This document shows, piece by piece, positions 50,552-61,877 of a DNA stretch of 64,000 nt; position 1 is the first letter of the stretch; each line of letters begins with the position of its first letter. The position numbers were made by a program, and so were the translations under genes. Source of the DNA: Mycolicibacterium parafortuitum. GTDB taxonomy: Bacteria; Actinomycetota; Actinomycetes; Mycobacteriales; Mycobacteriaceae. The notes beneath the pieces are model-generated. The model was not told the origin of the DNA. It searched no databases and saw only the letters and a list, made by a program, of their open reading frames with translations. The stretch lies in assembly GCF_010725485.1 (NCBI RefSeq), contig NZ_AP022598.1, positions 1,240,001-1,304,000 of the forward strand. The letters run 5' to 3'.

Positions 50552-51724
50552 GTGACTTCACTTCGGCCCATCGCCTACGAGGACGTTCGTTGGGAGCCGG
50601 ACGGTGGACGGCACTGGGGCGGGGCACGCCCCAGGTACGGCATCTATCACCCGGCCGTTCCTGCCGGCATCGCCGACGTGGTTCTCGACCTGCCGTCGTC
50701 AGTGTTGGCAGATGCGGAGGCGGCCAGCCGCGAGATCGCTCGGTTCGACGCCGAACTCGGCGGTGAGATCGCACCGTTTGCCGCCGTACTGCTGCGGTCG
50801 GAATCCGCCGCCAGTTCGCAGATCGAAAATCTGATCGCATCAGCACAAGCGATCGGCGAGGCGGAGTTGCCCGGGGGCAAGGCCAAGCGCAACGCAGAGA
50901 CGATCGTCGCCAATACCGCTGCCATGCAGGCAGCTGTCGCTCTGTCTGACGTCGTCGATGCTGATGCCATCCTGGCGATGCACCGCGCGTTGATGATCAA
51001 CGATCCACGCCACACCCCAGGAGAGTTCCGCACCGAGCCTGTGTGGATCGGCGGCGGTTCCACCCCGGTCGGCGCGACATTTGTCGGCCCACGCCATGAG
51101 CTCATCCCCGACGCGATCGCCGACCTGCTCGCGTTCGTGCGGCGTACCGACGTCCCCACGCTGCCGCAGATTGCGGTGGGGCACGCCCAGTTCGAGACCA
51201 TCCACCCCTTTACCGACGGCAACGGGCGCGCGGGCCGTGCTCTGGTGCAAGCGCTGCTGCGCAACAAAGGGCTCACACGCCAGGTCACGGTGCCGGTCTC
51301 AGCCGGCCTGCTGGCTGACACCGATGCCTACTTCGCCGCGTTGACGAGCTACCGCGAGGGCGATGCCGCACCCATTGTCGAACGCTTCTCCGAGGCCACC
51401 GTTCTGGCTATCGCCAACGGACGAGAACTGGTCGCCGAGCTCCGCGATATCCGAGAGGCCTGGAACGGTGCGATCACTGCACGGTCCGACTCCGCGGTCT
51501 GGAAGGTCGCCGATTTGTTGACCCGTCGTCCGGTCGTGAACGCCGCGCTACTGGCACAGGAGTTGGGTATCGAGTCCACCAACGCCCACCGCTACCTCAA
51601 CCCGCTCACCGAGGCTGGAATCCTCATCGAGACCACCAACGGGCCCCGCAACCGAGTGTGGAGTTCCCCCGAAGTGCTTGCCGTCCTGGACGCATTCGCC
51701 GCGCGCGCCGGCCGGCGACGCTGA
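50552..51724 (+). CDS. Fic-family AMP-transferase-like protein with C-terminal HTH
   Basis: 390 residues from GTG 50552. Complete Fic core HPFTDGNGRAGRAL (His, acidic, Asn, Arg in place), which transfers AMP or related groups from nucleotides to protein hydroxyls. An N-terminal SSQIEN fits the inhibitory [S/T]xxxE[G/N] motif, so the enzyme is likely auto-inhibited (N-terminal class). The C-terminal segment (NAALLAQELGIESTNAHRYL) looks like a winged helix-turn-helix. No adjacent antitoxin gene. Target unknown. Confidence 0.88.
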   Translation: MTSLRPIAYEDVRWEPDGGRHWGGARPRYGIYHPAVPAGIADVVLDLPSSVLADAEAASREIARFDAELGGEIAPFAAVLLRSESAASSQIENLIASAQAIGEAELPGGKAKRNAETIVANTAAMQAAVALSDVVDADAILAMHRALMINDPRHTPGEFRTEPVWIGGGSTPVGATFVGPRHELIPDAIADLLAFVRRTDVPTLPQIAVGHAQFETIHPFTDGNGRAGRALVQALLRNKGLTRQVTVPVSAGLLADTDAYFAALTSYREGDAAPIVERFSEATVLAIANGRELVAELRDIREAWNGAITARSDSAVWKVADLLTRRPVVNAALLAQELGIESTNAHRYLNPLTEAGILIETTNGPRNRVWSSPEVLAVLDAFAARAGRRR

Positions 51725-51736
51725 CGTGCAGACGGA

Positions 51737-52603
51737 CTAACCGACCCGCGGGGACCAGCCGAGGCGCCGTCGTTCCCGGAACAGGAACTCGCGCAGGCTC
51801 GTCGGCGGCCGCCCGGTGATGTCGGCGACCGTAGTGGTGACGAAATCCTGCTCGCCCGCGCGGATCCGCGCGTCGAGTGCGGCCAGTGCTGCCGAAAAGT
51901 CTGCGGGGTAGCCGGCCGCGGTGAGTCGCGCTGCCAGCTCGTCGGTAGCCAGATCGATGTGCCGCACAGGTTCTGCGAGCACGTCGGCAACCATCTGCGC
52001 GGCCTGCGGATAGGACAGCGAGTCGGGGCCCGTCAGGACCAGCTCGCCACCGAGGTACTCGGCGCGGACCAAAGCCTCGACCGCGACGGCGGCGATGTCG
52101 GCCGCGTCGATGAATCCCAGCCGTCCGTGTCCGGTCGCCGTGGCGATCTCTCCGCGTCGGCGGATCCCGTCCGCCACCGGATGGTCGCCGACGAAGTTCT
52201 GCATGAACCACGACGGCCGCAGCGCCGTGTACTCGTCGAAGGTCCGGGCGCCGAGATCGTGGATCTCACCGAGAACCGGGTCGCCCCGCCCGACCGCCGA
52301 CGAACTCAGCTGCACGACCCGGCGCACCCCCGCGGCCGAGGCGGCCTGGAAGAACGGCCGCACCAACGGCATCGGCTCCGCGACACCGACCGGTGCGACG
52401 AGGTAGACGGCCTCGACACCCGAGACCGCCGGGGCGAAGGTGCGGGCATCGGCCCAGTCGAATCTCACCGCATCGGCGTCGGCGGGGGCAGGTCGCCGGC
52501 TCGCCGCGCGTGCCCGCCGACCTCGCCGGCGCAAGCCGCTGACCACCCACGACCCGGTGTTCCCGGTCGCTCCCGTGACGAGAACTGTCCCCGCATCAGA
52601 CAT
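51737..52603 (-). CDS. NmrA-like NAD(P)-binding protein
   Basis: 288 residues; ATG 52603, overlapping the SnoaL-like stop by 8 bases. VLVTGATGNTGSWVVSGLRR is the atypical-SDR nucleotide loop; LRPSWFMQNF and a C-terminal FRERR follow the NmrA/HSCARG-quinone-reductase pattern. It lacks the YxxxK catalytic motif of classical SDRs, so it may be a redox sensor or quinone reductase. Coupled with the SnoaL-like gene and opposite a TetR regulator. Confidence 0.82.
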   Translation of the reverse strand: MSDAGTVLVTGATGNTGSWVVSGLRRRGRRARAASRRPAPADADAVRFDWADARTFAPAVSGVEAVYLVAPVGVAEPMPLVRPFFQAASAAGVRRVVQLSSSAVGRGDPVLGEIHDLGARTFDEYTALRPSWFMQNFVGDHPVADGIRRRGEIATATGHGRLGFIDAADIAAVAVEALVRAEYLGGELVLTGPDSLSYPQAAQMVADVLAEPVRHIDLATDELAARLTAAGYPADFSAALAALDARIRAGEQDFVTTTVADITGRPPTSLREFLFRERRRLGWSPRVG

Positions 52604-53054
52604 TTCGATCCTGTCCGAAGGCGGTCATCACCGCGTCGACGCCACCCATCGCGACCGCGGCGGCCAGCGAGTTCCAGTAGTCCTTGTAATGCACGATGCC
52701 TTCTGGTCCGGTGGTGATCACCGAGATGTAGCCCATCCGGTATTCGCTGCCGGTCTGCAACGCAACGCCCTCGGCGGCGAACTCCAGCACGACGGTCGCG
52801 GGATCCAGTGTGTGGTGACGCGCGCCCTCGGTGATCGAGTCGAGACGGATGACGCTGCCGTAGTCCTTGACGTAATCCCCGACCTCGGCGCGACTGCGCA
52901 GCACGCGGTATCCCGGTGGCGCGAAAGGGAACTCCATCACGCCGTCGGGCGCCCACTGGTCGGCGAAGGCCCGCATGTCGTGGCGCCGCAGGCTGTTCAG
53001 CAGCGCATCGACGATGCGATCGGTATGGGCGCGACGTTCGTCATCGGTGGGCAT
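52596..53054 (-). CDS. SnoaL-like (NTF2 fold) protein
   Basis: 152 residues from ATG 53054 with GAAGGAG upstream; the longer in-frame start would cross the operator at 53086. ALLNSLRRHDMRAFADQWAP and VMEFPFAPPG fit the NTF2-like fold, and HYKDYWNSL closes it. Could be an isomerase, hydratase or ligand-binding protein. Coupled to the NmrA-like gene, divergent from TetR (53120). Confidence 0.75.
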   Translation of the reverse strand: MPTDDERRAHTDRIVDALLNSLRRHDMRAFADQWAPDGVMEFPFAPPGYRVLRSRAEVGDYVKDYGSVIRLDSITEGARHHTLDPATVVLEFAAEGVALQTGSEYRMGYISVITTGPEGIVHYKDYWNSLAAAVAMGGVDAVMTAFGQDRNV

Positions 53055-53085
53055 CGGTTCTCCTTCGTTCAAAAACTGACACGAT

Positions 53086-53100
53086 ACGGAACCGTTCCGT
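53086..53100. promoter_or_regulatory. operator palindrome ACGGAAC-C-GTTCCGT
   Basis: Perfect 7-base arms with one central base, between the SnoaL-like gene (start 53054) and the TetR gene (start 53120). The position and symmetry are those of a TetR-family operator. Confidence 0.7.
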
Positions 53101-53119
53101 CTCGCTGTATTATTCCGTG

Positions 53120-53695
53120 ATGCCATCCGGACACCGGGCACTGCGCTCTGACGTGACCGACGGAATCATCGAAAGCGTCCTCGACGAACTCGCCGATGTC
53201 GGATACGGCCGGTTGTCGATGGACGGTGTCGCCCGCCGCGCCAAGGCCGGCAAGGCCGCCCTCTACCGGCGGTGGTCGTCGAAGCAGGAGATGGTTCTCG
53301 ACGCGGTGACCACCATCAGCGTGCCTGCGCTGCCCGAGACCAGCGGCGACCTGCGGACCGACGTGGCCGCACTGGTGCGCGGCGTCGACGAGTGGATCAG
53401 CGATCCCCGCATGACGCGCGTGCTCCCCGACCTCCTCGCCGAGGCCGTCCGCAATACGGATCTGGCCGACGCCCTCACCGCGCGCATCGGCGTCACCCGC
53501 CGCGAATCGGGCCGCGTGGTCATCATGGCCGCGATCGACCGCGGCGAGGTGCGCCCGGACGTGGACATCGAATACGCCCTGGATCTGGTCGCGGCGCCCG
53601 TCTTCTGGCGGATCTGCGGTCGGCGGCTGCCCACCACGCCGGAGTTCCTCGACCGCGTGGTCGGCACCGTCCTGAACGCCCTGCCCAGACCGTGA
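53120..53695 (+). CDS. TetR-family transcriptional regulator
   Basis: 191 residues; ATG 53120 (a GTG directly before it is an alternative). HTH: LSMDGVARRAKAGKAALYRRW, then SSKQEMVLDAV. C-terminal TetR_C domain with FWRICGRRLPTTPEFLDRVV, common in actinobacterial regulators. Likely represses itself and the divergent SnoaL-like/NmrA-like pair via the palindrome at 53086. Confidence 0.88.
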   Translation: MPSGHRALRSDVTDGIIESVLDELADVGYGRLSMDGVARRAKAGKAALYRRWSSKQEMVLDAVTTISVPALPETSGDLRTDVAALVRGVDEWISDPRMTRVLPDLLAEAVRNTDLADALTARIGVTRRESGRVVIMAAIDRGEVRPDVDIEYALDLVAAPVFWRICGRRLPTTPEFLDRVVGTVLNALPRP

Positions 53696-53773
53696 CCGGC
53701 CCAATTCGGCGGAGGATGTGACGGCTTCGCCGAACGGGCATGCGCGGTCCCGGCGCTGGTTAGGCTGCCGAGG

Positions 53774-55354
53774 ATGCAGTGGTTCGTCGACAATGCCCTG
53801 CTGACGCTGTTCTTCTGCCTTGGGGTCGGCAGCCTGGTGGGCCGGATACGCTTCGGCCCGGTCGCGTTCGGTCCGGCCGGGGCATTGTTCGTGGCGCTGG
53901 CGCTGGCCGCAGTCGAGCCCGACGTCGCTCTGCCCCCGATCGTCACCAGCCTGTCGCTGTGCGTGTTCTGCTACATGGTGGGGCTGGCCGCGGGCCCGTC
54001 GTTCGTCAGCGCCTTGCGCACCACCTGGCAACCGATCGTGGTGTCCACGGTGGCGATCGTCGCCATGGCCGCGGCGGCATTGGGGCTGGGCGCCGCATTC
54101 GGTCTGGACATCGGGACGGTCGCCGGCGCCTTCGCCGGCGCCGGGACCGCGACCCCGGCACTCGGCGCCGCCCAGCAGCAACTGGCCACCGGCGACGTCA
54201 TTCCCACCGAGCCGGCGATCGGGTACGCCGTGGCCTACCCGATCACCGTGTGCCTGACCATCCTGGCCTGCACGTACCTGATGTCGGCGGGACGCCGCAA
54301 GCCGACGGCCGAAGACCGCGAGAAGGTGCCGCCGATCGTCATCCGCACCGTCGAACTGCTCGGCGACCCCGATCTGACGGTGCACGAGCTGGAACAGAGA
54401 TATCACGCGGTGATCTCACGGCTGACCCGCGGCGGTCACACGGTGGTGGCGCGGGAATCGGAGCGGCTGGCCGACGGTGACCTGCTCACCGCCACCGCCG
54501 GTGAGGACCAGATCGACCGGCTGATCACCGATCTCGGCCGGCGCGCCGAACGCGAGCCGTGGCTGGACCGCAGTGAGATCGACTTCCGTCGCATCATCCT
54601 GTCGAACCCGCAGTACGTCGGCCGGGAACTGCGCGATCTGAAATTGGACCAACGGTACGAGGCCGTGGTCAGCCGCGTGCGGCGCGGCGACACCGATATC
54701 GTCGCGACGCCGGATCTGGTGCTGCAGAACGGCGACCGGCTCCGGGTGACCGCACCGCGGAACCTGTTGGGCGACATCACCCGCGACCTGGGCGACTCCG
54801 AGCGCGCGGCCGGCGACATCAACCCGATCGGCCTCGGCCTCGGCCTGGCGATCGGCCTGATGCTGGCGCTGGTGCAGATCCCGTTGCCCGGCGGCGGATC
54901 GCTGGTGCTCGGCACCGCGACGGCACCGCTGGTGGTCGGCGTCGTGCTGGGCGCGTTGGGCCGCACCGGGCCGGTGATCTGGACGCTGCCGGGAAACGTG
55001 TCCAACACCTTGAATCAGTTCTCGCTGCTGATCTTCCTGGTCGCCGTCGGCACCGGCGCAGGTGGCGGCCTGGTGGATGCGCTGGCCGATGAGGGGCTCC
55101 AGCTGATCGTCCTGGCCGTCGTCGTCTCGGCGGTCCACGCGCTGATCTGTGTGGTGGGCCTGCGCACCATCCTGGGGTTCGGCACCGCCCGCGCCCTGGG
55201 CGGGCTTACGGGTTCCCAGCTCAACCCCGCCCCGTACGCGTACGCCATGGGCAAGGTTCCCGACCCACGGTTGTCGGTGGGGTACGCGGTGCTGTTCCCG
55301 GTGTCGATGATCATCAAGGTGTTCGTCGCGCAGTTGATGGTCGTCTACTTCTGA
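53774..55354 (+). CDS. AspT/YidE/YbjL-family transporter
   Basis: 526 residues; ATG 53774. Two membrane blocks (about 1-170 and 350-526, some ten helices) with GLAAGPSFVSAL and GTGAGGGLVDAL at equivalent places, framing a cytoplasmic centre with two TrkA_C-type domains (about 195-265 and 275-345). This is the architecture of the aspartate:alanine exchanger superfamily. Substrate unknown. Single gene between TetR and the convergent methyltransferase. Confidence 0.85.
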   Translation: MQWFVDNALLTLFFCLGVGSLVGRIRFGPVAFGPAGALFVALALAAVEPDVALPPIVTSLSLCVFCYMVGLAAGPSFVSALRTTWQPIVVSTVAIVAMAAAALGLGAAFGLDIGTVAGAFAGAGTATPALGAAQQQLATGDVIPTEPAIGYAVAYPITVCLTILACTYLMSAGRRKPTAEDREKVPPIVIRTVELLGDPDLTVHELEQRYHAVISRLTRGGHTVVARESERLADGDLLTATAGEDQIDRLITDLGRRAEREPWLDRSEIDFRRIILSNPQYVGRELRDLKLDQRYEAVVSRVRRGDTDIVATPDLVLQNGDRLRVTAPRNLLGDITRDLGDSERAAGDINPIGLGLGLAIGLMLALVQIPLPGGGSLVLGTATAPLVVGVVLGALGRTGPVIWTLPGNVSNTLNQFSLLIFLVAVGTGAGGGLVDALADEGLQLIVLAVVVSAVHALICVVGLRTILGFGTARALGGLTGSQLNPAPYAYAMGKVPDPRLSVGYAVLFPVSMIIKVFVAQLMVVYF

Positions 55355-55379
55355 CCCCACCGGCGCCAAGTCCTCACCT

Positions 55380-56057
55380 CTATTCGACCAGCGCCACCGC
55401 GAATCCGTCCCAGCCCTTGGTGCCGACGGTCTGGATCGCCGCGGTGTCCAGGCGCGGGTCGGCGCCCATCATGTCGAACATGGCGCGGACGGCTTTGGCC
55501 TGTTCGTCGTCGGGCGCGGGGTCGAGTACCCGGCCACCGCGGGCGATGTTGTCCACCACGATCACAGTGCCCGGGCGCCCCAGGGTGATCGCCCACTCGA
55601 CGTAGGAGACGTTGTTCTCCTTGTCGGCGTCGATGAACACCAGATCGAAGGTGTCCCCGCGCTGCTGCAGTGCCGGCAGCGAGTCCAGCGCCGCCCCGAC
55701 GACGATCTCCACCCGGTCGGCGACACCGGCGCGTTCGAGGTTGCCCCGGGCCACGTCGGCGTGCGCCTGGGCGTACTCCAGTGTCACGACCGAGCCGTCG
55801 GCGCCGACCGCGCGGGCCAGAGCAATGGTGCTGTAGCCGCCGAGCGTGCCGATCTCCAGCACCCGGCGTGCCCCGGAGATCCGCACCAGCAGGGACAGCA
55901 GCTTCGCGTGCTGGGCCGACACCTCGATACGCGGCAGGCCCGCGGCGTCGGCGGATGCGCGGGCGGCGCGCAGCGCGTCATCCTCGCTGTGCAGGATGTC
56001 GGTGAACAGGTTGTCGAGCAAAGCCCAGTCGGCCCCGGTCCTATCAGACGATGTCAC
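55380..56057 (-). CDS. class I O-methyltransferase (family 3, CCoAOMT-like)
   Basis: 225 residues; ATG/GTG start at 56057. SAM site VLEIGTLGGYSTIALARAV, acidic EYAQAHAD loop, FDLVFIDADKENN (metal ligand Asp residues) and VIVVDNI. Mg-dependent methylation of catechol-type hydroxyls is typical. Last gene of a leftward operon with an 80-residue protein, a metallohydrolase and a DUF2786 protein; the link is positional only. Confidence 0.88.
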   Translation of the reverse strand: MTSSDRTGADWALLDNLFTDILHSEDDALRAARASADAAGLPRIEVSAQHAKLLSLLVRISGARRVLEIGTLGGYSTIALARAVGADGSVVTLEYAQAHADVARGNLERAGVADRVEIVVGAALDSLPALQQRGDTFDLVFIDADKENNVSYVEWAITLGRPGTVIVVDNIARGGRVLDPAPDDEQAKAVRAMFDMMGADPRLDTAAIQTVGTKGWDGFAVALVE

Positions 56058-56067
56058 CTGGCCGACG

Positions 56068-56310
56068 TTAACCGATCACCTTGCGGATCTTCGTCCCTCG
56101 TGGATAGGCCAGCACCATCGGAGCGGCTCCCGCGGTGCGCGGTTCGGAGGTCAGCACCACCCGGGGCTCATCGCCGTAGGCCACCGTGTTGACGTGCTCG
56201 ACGTGGGCGACCCGGAACCGTTGCGGGTTCGGATCGTCGTCGCTCGTCATCGCCAGCACGTCACCGGGTACGAGGTCCTCGACCGCCACGTAGGTCGTCT
56301 GGTCCGGCAT
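56068..56310 (-). CDS. small hypothetical protein (80 aa)
   Basis: 80 residues; ATG 56310 shares one base with the TGA of the metallohydrolase gene, so it is translationally coupled. YVAVEDLVPGDVLAMTSDDD and RVAHVEHVNT suggest a small all-beta fold, similar in rhythm to Hint/intein-like or SH3-type domains (xxLxPGDxV). No catalytic residues. Third gene of a four-gene unit. Family not identified. Confidence 0.7.
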   Translation of the reverse strand: MPDQTTYVAVEDLVPGDVLAMTSDDDPNPQRFRVAHVEHVNTVAYGDEPRVVLTSEPRTAGAAPMVLAYPRGTKIRKVIG

Positions 56311-56801
56311 CAGCGCACCCCCTCCTTCGCGTAGACCACCCTCAACACGTGGGCCACCTCCGGACCCATCACAGCACTGGCGAGCTCGCAGTGCGCGGCG
56401 ACGAACTCCGGGCCGTGCGGCGGGTCGCTGCGGCACACGTGGTGGGCGAGTTCGTGCAGCACCACCAGTTCCCGCAGCGCCCAGGTCGCCCGGCCCTGCG
56501 GCACGGCGATCGTCGCGCCGTCGTCGGTCCATTCGTAGTGCGCGGCCGCCGCGCCGCGGCGCGCCCGCACCCGCACCGGACCTGCATCCGGCCAGCGTTG
56601 CCGTACCGCCGGATGCGCCAGCACGTCGTCGACATAGCCCTGGACGGATTCCGCCGAGGCGAACCGCGCCTCCGGCGGCAGCGTCAGGGAGGCGCCGAAG
56701 AACTCCACCACCGGGTTGCCACGTTCGGCGGCCCGATCGAACATGGTGCGCACGAATCCCTCTGCGGCATACACCTTGGCGCGCTGCGCGTCGCGGCTCA
56801 T
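56310..56801 (-). CDS. putative zinc metallohydrolase (TIGR04338-type)
   Basis: 163 residues; ATG 56801 overlaps the DUF2786 stop. LVVLHELAHHV is an HExxH zinc motif, followed by HGPEFVAAHCEL giving a possible third ligand. Size and context match an uncharacterised actinobacterial metallohydrolase family that travels with DUF2786 proteins. Cytoplasmic; no signal peptide. Substrate unknown. Confidence 0.82.
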   Translation of the reverse strand: MSRDAQRAKVYAAEGFVRTMFDRAAERGNPVVEFFGASLTLPPEARFASAESVQGYVDDVLAHPAVRQRWPDAGPVRVRARRGAAAAHYEWTDDGATIAVPQGRATWALRELVVLHELAHHVCRSDPPHGPEFVAAHCELASAVMGPEVAHVLRVVYAKEGVR

Positions 56802-57550
56802 CGCTCCAGGGCTGACCTCGCGCCGGTGAGCTCGGTCTCCCCGCCCAGCCGGGCCCGCCGCCCCGCCCGGTCGCCGGCGCGGCGCGCATCCGACGAGTAC
56901 CCGGCGGTGGCGCTGGTGGCCCGCCAGGTCCCGCGCGCCTTCGACGTCTGCCGGTAGTAGTCCTTGAGCTCAAGATCCTTGTTGCGCAACGCGATCGCGG
57001 TGCCCGGAATCGCATCCGGCCCGCTGCTGGCCTCACGCTGGGCCTGCTCGCGCGCCTCGATGAGCCGTTTGCCGATCCGCGCGCCGAACGCCAACTGGAA
57101 GTTGATGCGCGCGGTGATCGTCGGAGTCGGCCGATGTGCGCCCGAGGCAATGTAGTCCTGCGAGGCCCGCACCATCTGCATCACCAGACTGGTGTACAGC
57201 GCGTGGGTGGCGTCGATATCCTCGGGAAAACCGTAGGCGTACACGAACGTCGAGTTCGATGCCACATCGCATTTGACGTCGTTCGCGGCGGCGATCACCA
57301 CGAACAGCTGCACATAGGTGCGCAGCCCGCGGGCCCCGGGTTCGCCGATGGTGATGGTGCGCTGCACCGGGTCCTGAGCCTTGGTCCGTTTGTCGCTGTG
57401 GTCGCGGGCCACGGCCAGGTCGATCGATGTCGCGGTGGCCAGCCGCTGCGCCGCGGCCATGAAGGCCTCGGCCTCGTGCGGGTTGTCGGTGCCTTCGGCC
57501 TGGCGCAGCAGTGCCGCGATCCGGCCCAGCATCTTCTCGTCTGTGCTCAT
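56798..57550 (-). CDS. DUF2786-domain protein
   Basis: 250 residues; ATG 57550. MLGRIAALLRQAEGTDNPHE and AEAFMAAAQRLATATSIDLA are the N-terminal DUF2786 segment; the central part has SNSTFVYAYGFPEDIDATHA. The last 50 residues are Arg/Ala/Ser-rich and probably unstructured. First gene of the four-gene leftward unit, coupled to the metallohydrolase by ATGA. Function unknown; DUF2786 proteins occur in phage and host genomes. Confidence 0.82.
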   Translation of the reverse strand: MSTDEKMLGRIAALLRQAEGTDNPHEAEAFMAAAQRLATATSIDLAVARDHSDKRTKAQDPVQRTITIGEPGARGLRTYVQLFVVIAAANDVKCDVASNSTFVYAYGFPEDIDATHALYTSLVMQMVRASQDYIASGAHRPTPTITARINFQLAFGARIGKRLIEAREQAQREASSGPDAIPGTAIALRNKDLELKDYYRQTSKARGTWRATSATAGYSSDARRAGDRAGRRARLGGETELTGARSALER

Positions 57551-57632
57551 GACGGCGACGCTAGGCCCAGGGTGTGACGCCGCACCGCCGCGTACGTATC
57601 CGTCATCCCCACAGCCGAATTCATCCCCTGGC

Positions 57633-60552
<2,920 letters not shown>

Positions 60553-60557
60553 GCTCG

Positions 60558-61013
60558 TCAGGTCCCCGGGCGGGAGGCGCGCAGCCGGGAGAGCACCGTG
60601 GCGAGCGCGGCACCGAACTCGCGCTGCTCGGCCGGGGTGAGCCCGTCGAACACCACGGACCGGACCAGGTCCACGTGCCCGGGCGCGGCGGTGTGCAGCG
60701 CCGCCATCCCGGCGTCGGTGAGCGTCACGCTCGCACCGCGCCGGTCGTCGCCGTCGCTCTCGCGCTCGACCAGGCCGCGCCCGCGCATCCGGCGCAGCTG
60801 ATGCGACAGCCGGCTCTGCTCCCATCCGATCAGCTCACCGAGTTCGTTGATACGCATCGGGCCGTGTTCGGACAGCGCCACCAGCACGTCGTAGTCGGAC
60901 AACGACAGTTCGCAGTCCTGCTGTAGCTGACGATGCATCGCGGTGTGCAGCCGGCTGGTCAGTGCCAGGTAGTCGCGCCAGATCTGCTGCTGCTCGTCAG
61001 TGAGCCACTCCAT
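60558..61013 (-). CDS. MarR-family transcriptional regulator
   Basis: 151 residues; ATG 61013. Winged HTH with MRINELGELIGWEQSRLSHQ, wing MRGRGLVERESDGDDRRGA. Divergent from the pirin gene with a palindrome between the starts, and convergent with sigG. MarR/pirin divergent pairs usually respond to phenolic or oxidative signals; the pirin gene is the probable target. Confidence 0.88.
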   Translation of the reverse strand: MEWLTDEQQQIWRDYLALTSRLHTAMHRQLQQDCELSLSDYDVLVALSEHGPMRINELGELIGWEQSRLSHQLRRMRGRGLVERESDGDDRRGASVTLTDAGMAALHTAAPGHVDLVRSVVFDGLTPAEQREFGAALATVLSRLRASRPGT

Positions 61014-61038
61014 TCCACCCAGCGTAACCCTGGAATAT

Positions 61039-61050
61039 ATGACACGTCAT
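61039..61050. promoter_or_regulatory. palindrome ATGAC-AC-GTCAT, MarR operator candidate
   Basis: Perfect 5-base arms in the 96-base gap between the marR (61013) and pirin (61110) starts, 25 bases from the MarR start. AT-rich flanks (AATATATG...) suggest an overlapping promoter. Confidence 0.55.
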
Positions 61051-61109
61051 GAATGTTGTCGGGCGCAGGGCAGCCACCTAGGCTGTCAGGGACTCCGAAG
61101 GGATTCGTC

Positions 61110-61877
61110 ATGACCAGCACCCGCAGCACTGTCGACATCCGGCGCGCCGGCGACCGTGCCAGCACCCGGATCGATTGGCTGGACTCCAAGCACTCGTTCT
61201 CGTTCGGCGACCACTACGACCCCGGCAACACCCACCACGGGCTGTTACTGGTCAACAACGACGACATCGTCAAACCCGGCACCGGATTTGACACCCACCC
61301 GCATCGCGACATGGAGATCGTGACCTGGGTGCTGCGCGGTTCCCTGGTGCACCAGGACTCGACGGGCCATTCGGGGGTCATCTACCCGGGCCTGGCCCAG
61401 CGAATGTCGGCCGGGCGCGGGATCCTGCACTCCGAGAAGAACGACTCCTGGACCCTGACCGGCGAACAATCCCACAGCGAGCCAGTGCATTTCGTGCAGA
61501 TGTGGGTGGTCCCCGACGAATCCGGCATCACGCCGGGCTATCAGCAGCTGGAGATCGACGACGAACTGCTGCGTGGCGACCTGGTGACCATCGCCTCGGG
61601 GATGCCTGAGCACAGCGACGCGACGGCGATCTCGATCCGCAACCGGTACGCCGCGCTGCACGGCGCCCGGCTCGAACCCGGCCAGAGCGTCGAGCTTCCC
61701 GACGCCCCGTACCTGCATCTGTTCGTGCCGCGCGGCGCCGTCGCCCTCGAAGGCGCCGGCGAGCTGCTCGAAGGCGACGCGGTCCGGTTCACCGCATCCG
61801 GCGGCCAGCGCGTCACCGCCACCGAACCCGCCGAAATCCTGGTCTGGGAGATGCATGCGAGACTCGGTGCCGCATAG
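61110..61877 (+). CDS. pirin-family protein
   Basis: 255 residues from ATG 61110. Bicupin; N-terminal metal site FDTHPHRDMEIVTW (His, His) with LHSEKND (His, Glu) completes the Fe ligands. Some pirins are quercetin-type dioxygenases, others regulators. The same family is next to sigG in M. tuberculosis. Its last 23 bases overlap the following lipoprotein gene. Confidence 0.88.
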   Translation: MTSTRSTVDIRRAGDRASTRIDWLDSKHSFSFGDHYDPGNTHHGLLLVNNDDIVKPGTGFDTHPHRDMEIVTWVLRGSLVHQDSTGHSGVIYPGLAQRMSAGRGILHSEKNDSWTLTGEQSHSEPVHFVQMWVVPDESGITPGYQQLEIDDELLRGDLVTIASGMPEHSDATAISIRNRYAALHGARLEPGQSVELPDAPYLHLFVPRGAVALEGAGELLEGDAVRFTASGGQRVTATEPAEILVWEMHARLGAA

